21,627 nt of DNA. Source: RYN-425 sp035542755 (lineage in GTDB: Bacteria; Patescibacteriota; Saccharimonadia; Saccharimonadales; UBA10212). Of this stretch, positions 11,983 through 19,336 are shown one piece after another. The notes under the pieces were generated by a model, which saw only the letters and a list, made by a program, of their open reading frames with translations, was not told the origin of the DNA and did no database searches. Within the stretch, counting starts at the first letter, position 1. Each line of letters starts with the position of its first letter. Location of the stretch: the NCBI GenBank assembly GCA_035542755.1, contig DATKKU010000043.1, forward strand, positions 1-21,627, in the 5' to 3' direction. Made by a program: the position numbers and the translations under genes.

Positions 11983-12855
11983 ATAAGCGCTGAAGTCTTC
12001 GCCCAGCTCTGGATGACTCAGTCCAAAATCAACTACAGTCTTTAAATACTCCAACTTATTGCCGGTGTCGTGAAATTTGCCCCCGACAATCTCGCAGGCA
12101 TAAATCGGCACGCCGGCGTCCATAGCCTTTTGCATGGCGGGCTGCATGATAAACTCTTCACCCTCCTGCAGATGCTCTCTCAGCTCCTCTATATGGGAAA
12201 TGATTTCCGGCGTGAATAAATAGCCGCTGACACTGGCTAAATCGGATGGCGCGGCGTCCTTACCGGGCTTTTCTACAATGGCATTCATTTTAATCAGTCC
12301 GGGCTCTTGCTCGTCTCCGCCCACAATTCCGTATCTGGAATAATCCTGCTCATCAGTCACTTTTATGCAAGAAATTACCGAGCCGCCGAGTTGGTTATAG
12401 CGCTCAATCATCTGCTTAAAACTGCTGGGTTCAGAGCTAATAAAGTCGTCGCTAAAGGTAAAGATAAACGGTTCGTCGCCAATTAAATGCGCGGCGTTTA
12501 GGATGGGTGTAGCGTTGCCGTACGGTCCTTTTTGGCGGATATAAATGAAATTGGCCATTTCCGATATTTTTTCAACTTGCCGCAAAAGCTCATTTTTACC
12601 GTTGTCTTTCAGGTTCTTCTTCAGGTCACCACTTATGGCGTCAAAATGGTCCTCAATAGACCGTTTGTGATAGCCCGTAACTATGACTATGTCTTTTATG
12701 CCGGCATCAACCAGCTCTTCCACCACATATTGGATAATTGGTTTATCAACCAGTGGCATCATTTCCTTGGGCATGGCCTTGGTTTGAGGTAAAAATCTAG
12801 TGCCAAAACCGGCGGCGGCAATTACGGCTTTTGTTACTGGTTTTTGCTTGTTCAC
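11962..12855 (-). CDS. galU: UTP-glucose-1-phosphate uridylyltransferase
   Basis: GalU makes UDP-glucose from UTP and glucose-1-phosphate for cell-surface glycan synthesis. The 297-aa protein has the nucleotidyltransferase signature AAGFGTRFLPQTKAMPKEMMPL (13-34) with catalytic-loop R20 and K30, KPIIQYVVEE (38-47), DDFISSEPSSF, a VEKP...SVSGYLFTPEI stretch and the C-terminal GGKFHDTGNKLEYLK. Length is normal. The start is GTG at 12855, 7 nt after AGGAG and 2 bp after the gatB stop, so it is the last gene of the gat operon. In CPR bacteria UDP-glucose likely feeds surface polysaccharide or glycolipid; no glycosyltransferase is in the window. Confidence 0.96.
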   Translation of the reverse strand: MNKQKPVTKAVIAAAGFGTRFLPQTKAMPKEMMPLVDKPIIQYVVEELVDAGIKDIVIVTGYHKRSIEDHFDAISGDLKKNLKDNGKNELLRQVEKISEMANFIYIRQKGPYGNATPILNAAHLIGDEPFIFTFSDDFISSEPSSFKQMIERYNQLGGSVISCIKVTDEQDYSRYGIVGGDEQEPGLIKMNAIVEKPGKDAAPSDLASVSGYLFTPEIISHIEELREHLQEGEEFIMQPAMQKAMDAGVPIYACEIVGGKFHDTGNKLEYLKTVVDFGLSHPELGEDFSAYLRSLRV

Positions 12856-12857
12856 GT

Positions 12858-14321
12858 CTAAACTCCTAGCTGTTTTTTAATAATTTCTTGAGCCATCTGC
12901 GGGTTAGCCTTGCCTTTGCTTTTAGCCATAACCTGGCCAACCAAAAAGCCAATGGCTTTTGCTTCGCCTTTTTTGACGTCTTCGGCAGCCTTGGTATTTT
13001 CGGCCAGGACTTCGGCCACAATTTTTTCAATCTCGCCCTGATCTGAGACCTGTAATAGATTCCCTGACTTGGCCAACTCTTCGGGAGCTACATTAGATTT
13101 TATGGAACTTACAAGAAGTTCCTTGGCTGCTGTAGAGCTAAGTAGATTTTCTGACAGCATTCCTGAAATCGTCGTGTAATACTGACTAGCCGCTTGTCCT
13201 AGTGCTTGCTCACGCGTAATCAGGCCGCTGGCTGTGGCATTTTGGATTGGGCCGGTTAGCCAATTCGCGGTATCTTGAGCAGCTTTTTGTTGATTTTTAT
13301 CGAGCTTTTCCAGAATAATTTCAGCGGCTTCCTTATCCTCTATAAGATACTCGGTCTGCGCTGGGCTAATGCCTGACTGAAGGAGTTTCTGACGAACGCT
13401 TGTAGGTAGATTAACCACATTGGTGGATATGCTTTTCATAAATTCTTCATCAAGCTCAACTGGTGGGACATCCGGTTCGGGCATGTAGCGGTAGTCTTCG
13501 GCCTCCTCTTTGCTTCTTTGGCTAGTGCTTTTTTGGTTGGCCTCGTCCCAACCGCGGGTCTCTTGCACAACTGCTTCGCCCTTTTCTAGCAGCTCAATTT
13601 GACGTGCAATTTCATAATTCACAGCCGCCTCTACGCTTCTAAAGCTGTTTAGGTTTTTAATTTCCGAGCGTGTTCCCAACTTGCCCTGCTCGGCGCTAAC
13701 GCTGACGTTAACATCAAATCGGACATGGCCATGGTACAAATCGCCCTCGGTCACATCAGCATATTTCATGGTTAGCCAAAGTTCGCGGGCGTAGGCTTTA
13801 GCTTCGGCGGCGCTATTCAGCTCTGGCTTACTGACAATTTCCAGCAGCGGCGTGCCAGCCCGGTTTAAATCAACTAGTGAGTAGTCGGCGCCTTCAGGGT
13901 GGGTATTTTTACCGGCGTCTTCCTCTAAATTAGCCCTCTCAATATTTATTTTCTTGGGCTGACCATCCACGACAATTTCTATGTAGCCACCTTTGATAAT
14001 TGGGTCTTCCAGCTGAGTAATTTGGTAACCCTTGGGCAAATCTGGATAAAAATAGTGCTTGCGCTCAAAGCGGCTAAACTTTTGCGGCTCGGTATTAAGG
14101 GCAAGTGCGGCGCGTGCCGACAGTTCTATGGCGCCACGGTTGAGTACCGGCAGGGCGCCCGGCATGCCAACACAAATGTGGCTAATAAGTGTGTTGGGCG
14201 CGGCTTTGCGGGCATCGTTGCCAACGCCAGCAAACAGTTTTGTTTTGGTCTTAAGCTGCACATGGCACTCAATACCTATAGTTGGTTTGTACTTTGTCTT
14301 AACTTGCTGCGTAAGTGCCAT
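12858..14321 (-). CDS. gatB: Asp-tRNA(Asn)/Glu-tRNA(Gln) amidotransferase subunit B
   Basis: GatB binds the misacylated tRNA and phosphorylates the Glu or Asp before ammonia from GatA is added. The 487-aa product starts with IGIECHVQLKTKTKLF (16-31), then RFERKHYFYPDLPKGYQI, the GatB kinase core with ERANLEEDAGK and LVDLNRAGTPLLEIVS, and EIKNLNSFRSVE. The C-terminal part (about 335-487) is the YqeY-like tRNA-binding domain ending MAQEIIKKQLGV. Length is normal. It starts one base after the stop of the 139-aa membrane gene that separates it from gatA; galU follows after 2 bp. Confidence 0.97.
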   Translation of the reverse strand: MALTQQVKTKYKPTIGIECHVQLKTKTKLFAGVGNDARKAAPNTLISHICVGMPGALPVLNRGAIELSARAALALNTEPQKFSRFERKHYFYPDLPKGYQITQLEDPIIKGGYIEIVVDGQPKKINIERANLEEDAGKNTHPEGADYSLVDLNRAGTPLLEIVSKPELNSAAEAKAYARELWLTMKYADVTEGDLYHGHVRFDVNVSVSAEQGKLGTRSEIKNLNSFRSVEAAVNYEIARQIELLEKGEAVVQETRGWDEANQKSTSQRSKEEAEDYRYMPEPDVPPVELDEEFMKSISTNVVNLPTSVRQKLLQSGISPAQTEYLIEDKEAAEIILEKLDKNQQKAAQDTANWLTGPIQNATASGLITREQALGQAASQYYTTISGMLSENLLSSTAAKELLVSSIKSNVAPEELAKSGNLLQVSDQGEIEKIVAEVLAENTKAAEDVKKGEAKAIGFLVGQVMAKSKGKANPQMAQEIIKKQLGV

Positions 14322-14322
14322 C

Positions 14323-14742
14323 TTATAAAGCCCCCAGGTCTTGCAATGCTTTTTTAAAGCCGGCTAAAGCGTTCTGCGCCTCGTTTTTTTTCAGCTTTAC
14401 ATTTGGTTCGTGAACTAGGCGGTTGCGCAGCTTGTGAGCGTACCAAACGCCGTCGTTATCAGATATTGAGCGTTGGGCAGAGACCAGCCTTTCGCCCATA
14501 GTTTTGCCGCGAAAATGCTTTTTCTTCAAGGCCTCGTCCAAAAGTTTATCGGCGTCAATTACAGCCAGTATCATGCCCTCCGGACTCTTTACTCGGGCAA
14601 GCAACTCGTACCATTTATCGTAAAAGTAATCTTTGTCTAAGCTCTTAGCGCTACGCAGGTGCCACTTTGCGCCAAACCGGCTGACGCTAAGCAAGACCAC
14701 AATTCCAAAGACAACAGCGACTATTAGAAAAATTGTTATCAT
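14323..14742 (-). CDS. Membrane-anchored HEPN-like protein within the gat operon, 139 aa
   Basis: An N-terminal membrane segment (about 2-21, ITIFLIVAVVFGIVVLLSV) precedes a cytoplasmic helical domain. The helices contain AVIDADKLLDEALKKK (60-75) and KLRNRLVHEP (104-113). R106-N107-x3-H111 fits the HEPN nuclease motif R-x(4-6)-H with a polar residue after Arg, and the flanking L-R-N-x-L-V-H-E is how HepT-like proteins look. HEPN proteins are often RNases or nucleotide-binding partners, and some HEPN domains are inactive. The gene begins directly at the gatA stop (TAGATG) and ends one base before gatB, so it is cotranslated with the amidotransferase. The function is unknown; membrane tethering of, or RNA cleavage linked to, tRNA amidation is only a guess. 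Confidence 0.85.
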   Translation of the reverse strand: MITIFLIVAVVFGIVVLLSVSRFGAKWHLRSAKSLDKDYFYDKWYELLARVKSPEGMILAVIDADKLLDEALKKKHFRGKTMGERLVSAQRSISDNDGVWYAHKLRNRLVHEPNVKLKKNEAQNALAGFKKALQDLGAL

Positions 14743-16161
14743 CTAACCAAGCTCCTCAAAAGCTCTCGCTGCAGCCAGCAGTTGACGGTCGTTGCCGTAA
14801 CCAGCGATTATTTGGAGTCCCACCGGCAGTCCATCGGCTTCGCCGGCCGGAACGCTGATTGCCGGGTTGCCGGAGATATTGGCAGCAACTGTCATAATGT
14901 CGGTTAGATACATGGCCAGCGGGTCGGTAGTTTTTTCTCCAATTTTAAAGGCTGTAGTCGGCGACACGGGCCCGACTAAAAGGTCGTGCTCTTTGAAGGC
15001 TTGAGCAAACTCGTTAATAATCTTGGTGCGCACCGTCTGGGCCTTTTTGTAATAGGCGTCGTAGTAGCCGCTACTAAGTACGTGCGCGCCAATCATAATG
15101 CGGCGTTTGGCTTCGGCGCCAAAGCCCTTTTCTCTTGATAGCTCGTAGCTTTCTTCCAAGCTCGTAGCCGAACTGTCGCTATAGCCATAGCGCTGACCGT
15201 CGTAGCGGCTTAGGTTGCTGCTAACTTCTGCCGGGCAAATTATGTAGTAAATAGCCAAAGCTAGCGGCAGACTTGGCAGGCTGACTTCGCTAACCTCAGC
15301 ACCGGCCGATTTTAGCTTGTCCACCGCTGCTTCAACTTGTGAGCGCACGCCAGCTTCCAGGCCTTCGCTAAAATACTCTTTAATTAAACCGACCTTTTTG
15401 CCCTTTAGATCATACGTCAAATCTGTGTATGCAGTTTTGTCTCTCTCAATAGTCGTAGAGTCCAAACTATCGCGGCCGCTCATCACGTCCAGTACCAGTG
15501 CGGCATCTTCTACGCTGCGCGCCAAAGGGCCAATGACGTCAGTACTACTGGCCATAGCTATCACTCCGCTGCGGCTAACCAGACCGTAGCTTGGTTTATA
15601 GCCAACAACCCCGCAAAAGCTAGCCGGCAAACGTATTGAGCCACCGGTGTCGGTACCGAGTGCAAACGGCACAATTTGAAGCGCCACGCTTGCCGCTGAG
15701 CCGCCAGAACTGCCGCCCGGAACCCTGGTTTTATCGCGCGGGTTTTTGGTGACAAAAAAATCGCTGTTTTCGGTGCTGCTTCCGTGAGCAAAGGCATCCA
15801 GATTGGATTTGGCAATGCAAATTGCGCCCTCGGCCTCCAGCCGGTTAATGGCCGTCGCCTGATAAACGGCCTCAAACGGTTTTAATATATTGCTGGCTGC
15901 CGTAGTCTTGCCCGACAGTGTTAAAAAATTATCTTTGGCGATAAAAGGTACGCCGGCCAGCCGGCCAACTTTTTTGCCTGCCTTAACATCAGTGTCAATT
16001 TTGTCGGCCAAATCTAGGGCTCGCTGACGATTAAATGAAATTATGGCGTCAAATTCTGTCTTGGATTCGGCCAGCGATAGCGCGTCTTCTACTAATTGCA
16101 CGGCCGAGGCTTCCCCCTTTTGAACGCGCGAAGCAATGTCTGATATCAAAGGCTGGCTCAT
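14743..16161 (-). CDS. gatA: Asp-tRNA(Asn)/Glu-tRNA(Gln) amidotransferase subunit A
   Basis: GatA is the glutaminase of the complex, an amidase-signature enzyme that releases ammonia for GatB. In the 472-aa product the Ser-cisSer-Lys triad is visible as K76 (FIAKDN), the PGGSSGGSAAS stretch (148-158, S151/S152) and GTDTGGSIRLPAS (169-181, nucleophile S175). SFCGVVGYKPSYGLVSRSGV follows as usual. Length is normal. It starts 4 bp after gatC and its stop codon touches the ATG of the membrane HEPN-like gene. GatCAB indicates that Gln-tRNA and/or Asn-tRNA is made by transamidation in this organism. Confidence 0.98.
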   Translation of the reverse strand: MSQPLISDIASRVQKGEASAVQLVEDALSLAESKTEFDAIISFNRQRALDLADKIDTDVKAGKKVGRLAGVPFIAKDNFLTLSGKTTAASNILKPFEAVYQATAINRLEAEGAICIAKSNLDAFAHGSSTENSDFFVTKNPRDKTRVPGGSSGGSAASVALQIVPFALGTDTGGSIRLPASFCGVVGYKPSYGLVSRSGVIAMASSTDVIGPLARSVEDAALVLDVMSGRDSLDSTTIERDKTAYTDLTYDLKGKKVGLIKEYFSEGLEAGVRSQVEAAVDKLKSAGAEVSEVSLPSLPLALAIYYIICPAEVSSNLSRYDGQRYGYSDSSATSLEESYELSREKGFGAEAKRRIMIGAHVLSSGYYDAYYKKAQTVRTKIINEFAQAFKEHDLLVGPVSPTTAFKIGEKTTDPLAMYLTDIMTVAANISGNPAISVPAGEADGLPVGLQIIAGYGNDRQLLAAARAFEELG

Positions 16162-16165
16162 GAGT

Positions 16166-16456
16166 TTATAAGACCCTTTTTACTTTGAACTGATTATCAG
16201 TGACCGCCGGAGCATTTTTAAGAAGTTCTTCGGGGCTTACTCCGTAGTCTATCGGCTCGTCGTCGCGCATCACGCTTTTAAGCCTTGTAACTTGGTAGGT
16301 TGGGCTCAGTCCGTCGGTGTCTACTTTATCAAGCTGCTCCACGTAATCGAGAATACTGGAAAGCTCGGTTCTAAACTTTTCTATTTCGTCGTCGGTTAGC
16401 CTTAACTTGCTCAATTGAGCCAATTTTAAAACATCATCCCTGGAAAGCTTGCTCAT
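16166..16456 (-). CDS. gatC: Asp-tRNA(Asn)/Glu-tRNA(Gln) amidotransferase subunit C
   Basis: GatC is the small subunit that wraps around and stabilises GatA at the GatB interface. The 96-aa product has the family pattern LSRDDVLKLAQLSKLRLTDDE (3-23), then ILDYVEQLDKVDTDGLSPTYQV and the C-terminal LRDDEP-like MRDDEPIDYG...LLKNAP. Length is typical. It is first in the operon gatC-gatA-(HEPN-like)-gatB-galU. An extended -10 box ends 12 nt before the ATG and there is no good Shine-Dalgarno. Confidence 0.96.
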   Translation of the reverse strand: MSKLSRDDVLKLAQLSKLRLTDDEIEKFRTELSSILDYVEQLDKVDTDGLSPTYQVTRLKSVMRDDEPIDYGVSPEELLKNAPAVTDNQFKVKRVL

Positions 16457-16468
16457 GATTTAGGCCTA

Positions 16469-16477
16469 ATTATAGCA
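16469..16477 (-). promoter_or_regulatory. Extended -10 promoter of the gatC operon
   Basis: TGC-TATAAT on the minus strand (TATAAT at 16474-16469). Start site is about 5 nt before the ATG. The -35 region is weak, consistent with an extended -10 promoter. Confidence 0.55.
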
Positions 16478-16508
16478 ATGTTTAATCTGTTGTCCCAGCG
16501 CTAAAGTG

Positions 16509-18470
16509 CTACATTTTACTTTTGATTTCGCTTATCAGGTCACGTAGGTCGGCGGCTTTTTCAAATTCTAAGTTGGCGGCGGCTAAATCCATCTGAGAGG
16601 TTAGGTCTTTTATTAGGTGCTTGTACTCGTCTTTGGGAATTTTGCGCAGGTCCAGCTTGGGCTTGTCTTCTTTTTCTACCGAGCGCGGCAGCATCTCGCC
16701 AACTGCCCGGCTGATACTGGTCGGCGTTATGCCGTGCTTTTTGTTGTAAGCCTCTTGAAGTTTGCGCCGCCTGGTGGTCTCGTCAATGGTGCGCTGCATG
16801 CTGCCGGTTACGTGGTCGGCATACATAATAACTCGGCCTTCGTGGTGGCGAGCCGCCCGGCCAACCGTCTGAATTAAGGCCTGCTCACTGCGCAAAAAAC
16901 CTTCTTTATCGGCGTCTAAAATTGCTACCAGGCTGACTTCCGGCAAGTCCAAGCCTTCGCGCAGCAAGTTTATACCCACCAGTACGTCGTAAACACCAAG
17001 CCGCAAATCCCTTAAGATATCCGTACGGTCTAGGGTGTCTATCTCGCTATGGATGTAGGCAACTTTTATATTGAGGTCCTTGAGATACTCGCTCAAATCC
17101 TCGCTCATTCGCTTAGTAAGAGTTGTTACCAGTACGCGCTGACCTTTTTCGGTCGTGGTTCGGATTTCGGCTATCAAATCGTCAATTTGACCTTCAATTG
17201 GCCTGACCTCAATTATTGGGTCCAGCAGGCCGGTTGGTCGGATGAGCTGCTGAACCGGCTCCGGGCTACGACTAAGTTCAAACTCCGCCGGCGTAGCCGA
17301 AACGTAAATTACTTTATTAACGTGCCGCTCAAACTCGGTAAAAGTTAACGGCCGGTTATCCAGTGCTGATGGCAAGCGAAAGCCGTGCTCTACCAGCACT
17401 TCTTTTCGCGAGCGGTCGCCGTGGTACATACCGCGGACCTGAGGGATACTCATGTGCGACTCATCAATAAACATCATGTAGTCGTCTGGAAAATAATCTA
17501 GCAGCGTGGCTGGTTGCTCGCCCTCTTCGCGGTTAGTCAGATAGCGACTATAGTTTTCTATGCCCTTCACGAAGCCGGTCTGCTCCAGCATTTCAACGTC
17601 AAACTTAACGCGCTGCTCTAGGCGTTGAGCCTCCAGCAGTTTGCCGTGTTTTTTAAAATACGTCAGACGCTCCGCCGTCTCTTCCTGAATTTTTATAAGC
17701 GCCCGCTGCAACTTTTCATTGGGCGTAACGTAGTGGCTGCCGGGAAAAATTGTTTTTTCTTTTAGCTCGTGTTCTATCTCGCCGGTTAGCGGGTTAATCT
17801 GAGTTATCCGCTCTAGCTGGTCGCCAAAAAACTGCACGCGGTAGGCAGCCTCTTCGCCGGCCGGAAAAATGTCTACCACGTCGCCGCGGACCCGGAAGGT
17901 ACTGCGGTGAAAGTCAACGTCGTTGCGGCGATACTGGATATCGGTCAGCAGTCGCAGCAGTTTGTCGCGCAGGCGACGTTCGCCAGTTTTAAGTTTAATG
18001 GCCATGTTGCCATAATCTTCTACCGAGCCAATGCCGTAGATGCAAGATACACTAGCCACAATAATCACGTCTTTTCTGGATAATAGTGCTGACGTGGCGG
18101 CGTGGCGCAGGCGGTCAATCTCCTCATTGATGTCGCTGTCCTTTTCTATATAGGTATCACTTCTGGGAATGTAGGCCTCCGGCTGGTAATAATCAAAGTA
18201 GCTGACAAAATAGTGCACAGCATTGTCTGGGAAAAACATTCTGAACTCGTTATAAAGCTGAGCGGCTAAGGTCTTGTTATGACTCAAAACCAGTGTGGGC
18301 TTTTGGATGTTTTGGATAATGTTGGCCATTGTAAAAGTCTTGCCGCTGCCGGTTACACCCAGCAGCACCTGCTCATTTTCGCCCTTTTGCAGGCCGTCGG
18401 TCAGTTTAGAGATAGCCGACGGCTGGTCGCCCTGGGGCTGATAGTCACTCTTAAGATGGAATTTAGCCAT
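16509..18470 (-). CDS. uvrB: Excinuclease ABC subunit B
   Basis: UvrB is the damage-verifying helicase-like core of nucleotide excision repair, loaded by UvrA and joined by UvrC. The 653-aa product has Walker A GVTGSGKT (38-45), the DNA-clamping beta-hairpin region YFDYYQPEAYIP, motif II FIDESHM, ATPAEFE, motif VI QTVGRAARH, and a C-terminal UVR motif (MDLAAANLEFEKAADLRDLI) that contacts UvrC. Length is normal. An extended -10 box TGC-TACAAT ends 6 nt before the ATG and no Shine-Dalgarno is present. No LexA-type SOS box was recognised in the 21-bp gap upstream. uvrA and uvrC are not in the window. Confidence 0.98.
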   Translation of the reverse strand: MAKFHLKSDYQPQGDQPSAISKLTDGLQKGENEQVLLGVTGSGKTFTMANIIQNIQKPTLVLSHNKTLAAQLYNEFRMFFPDNAVHYFVSYFDYYQPEAYIPRSDTYIEKDSDINEEIDRLRHAATSALLSRKDVIIVASVSCIYGIGSVEDYGNMAIKLKTGERRLRDKLLRLLTDIQYRRNDVDFHRSTFRVRGDVVDIFPAGEEAAYRVQFFGDQLERITQINPLTGEIEHELKEKTIFPGSHYVTPNEKLQRALIKIQEETAERLTYFKKHGKLLEAQRLEQRVKFDVEMLEQTGFVKGIENYSRYLTNREEGEQPATLLDYFPDDYMMFIDESHMSIPQVRGMYHGDRSRKEVLVEHGFRLPSALDNRPLTFTEFERHVNKVIYVSATPAEFELSRSPEPVQQLIRPTGLLDPIIEVRPIEGQIDDLIAEIRTTTEKGQRVLVTTLTKRMSEDLSEYLKDLNIKVAYIHSEIDTLDRTDILRDLRLGVYDVLVGINLLREGLDLPEVSLVAILDADKEGFLRSEQALIQTVGRAARHHEGRVIMYADHVTGSMQRTIDETTRRRKLQEAYNKKHGITPTSISRAVGEMLPRSVEKEDKPKLDLRKIPKDEYKHLIKDLTSQMDLAAANLEFEKAADLRDLISEIKSKM

Positions 18471-18476
18471 CTTCTA

Positions 18477-18485
18477 ATTGTAGCA
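18477..18485 (-). promoter_or_regulatory. Extended -10 promoter of uvrB
   Basis: TGC-TACAAT on the minus strand, with the -10 hexamer at 18482-18477, 6 nt before the ATG. Predicted start site falls on the start codon (leaderless). Confidence 0.55.
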
Positions 18486-18491
18486 ATTCTG

Positions 18492-18719
18492 CTACTGAGG
18501 CGACTGCGTAGGGTTGATAAATCTTTTGCCGTCTTTAGTAATGCAAACTTCCGGGAAACTTTGCTCGGTTATACTGCCGGCTGTCTTCTGACAATCAGCA
18601 TAGGTGCTTACTGTTTTGTTATTGTGCCATAGATAGTAGCCAACGACGCAAAGGGTAACAATGATAATCAACACTAGCAGACTCTTTGCTAGCGTAAAGC
18701 TTTTTTGGATATTTTTCAT
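18492..18719 (-). CDS. Small pilin-like membrane protein with a two-cysteine outer domain, 75 aa
   Basis: The N terminus, MKNIQKSFTLAKSLLVLI, is followed by an Ile/Val/Leu run up to GYYLW (membrane segment about 12-31). This resembles a type IV pilin leader and helix (K-x-F-T-L-x-E-x-L-L), but position 5 after the presumed cleavage site is Lys rather than the conserved Glu. The outer part has two cysteines in the pattern C-x-x-x-A-G...F-P-E-x-C-x-x-x-D-G-x-x-F (about 43-67), a motif I associate with small extracellular domains of CPR proteins, probably one disulphide. It could be a minor pilin or simply a single-pass anchored peptide. It lies 21 bp upstream of uvrB in the same direction, but function does not connect them. 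No clear promoter or Shine-Dalgarno is visible. Confidence 0.75.
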   Translation of the reverse strand: MKNIQKSFTLAKSLLVLIIIVTLCVVGYYLWHNNKTVSTYADCQKTAGSITEQSFPEVCITKDGKRFINPTQSPQ

Positions 18720-18759
18720 AAGCTGAAGCTACCTTTAAGGCTGGCCAAGCACAAACGAT

Positions 18760-19326
18760 TTAACTCTCGTAGATTCGGTGGTGGGGCTCGTTGATTGCAT
18801 TTAGCATTTCGGTGAGTTTGTGAACCAGCGAGTCGGCGTCGGTATCAAAAATGGCCAGGCCGCGGTGGGCGTTGGGTAGAATCTCCAGCAGTTTCATTAT
18901 TTCCTCGCTTATTCCGCCGGCGCCCTGCAAAAAACCAATCGGCGTTTTTGTTTCCATGGCGATGGTAAACTCATGCAGCGTACCCATCCGGCCGCCAATA
19001 CTAACAACCGCGTCGGAGGAATTGATTAGCAGGGCGTCGCGCCCAACGTAGTGGAGCCCGGAAAATAAAATTGTGTCGTAGGCCTTGGTCGGCAGGCGAT
19101 ATTTAATAACGTGTTCTACTTTAGTAGCTGCCGGACTAATGCCCAGGCTCATCCTGCCGCCGGCTTGCTTATAGCCTTCGGCCGCGTAGTTGGGCAGGCC
19201 GGTGGTAGCGCCGGTCATTAGGCTATGGCCAGCTTTAGCAATGGCCGCCCCGGCAGCCAGTGCCAGTTCCCGACCCTCCTCTACGCTATCGCCTTTGGCC
19301 GCACCCGAAACACAGAATTGATACAT
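18760..19326 (-). CDS. LOG/TIGR00725-type Rossmann-fold protein
   Basis: This belongs to the superfamily of 'lysine decarboxylase-like' LOG proteins (phosphoribohydrolases acting on nucleoside 5'-monophosphates) and related DprA-like folds. Visible are the N-terminal strand and glycine turn YQFCVSGAAKGDS, the AKAGHSLMTGATTGLPNYAAEG segment, and SIGGRMGTLHEFTIAMETK, corresponding to the P-G-G-x-G-T-x-x-E signature with Pro replaced by Ile and M for the usual aromatic or small residue. The catalytic Arg/Glu pair is thus partly kept. The exact substrate is unknown. Start: ATG at 19326 is 5 nt from AGAGG; an upstream in-frame GTG at 19332 overlaps that site and is less likely. It begins 10 bp after the upstream gene. 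Confidence 0.88.
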   Translation of the reverse strand: MYQFCVSGAAKGDSVEEGRELALAAGAAIAKAGHSLMTGATTGLPNYAAEGYKQAGGRMSLGISPAATKVEHVIKYRLPTKAYDTILFSGLHYVGRDALLINSSDAVVSIGGRMGTLHEFTIAMETKTPIGFLQGAGGISEEIMKLLEILPNAHRGLAIFDTDADSLVHKLTEMLNAINEPHHRIYES

Positions 19327-19336
19327 TCCCACCTCT

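Noticed and set aside
18471..18500. SOS (LexA) box before uvrB
   Set aside because: No CTGT-N8-ACAG or GAAC-N4-GTTC palindrome is present; only an extended -10 box is seen.
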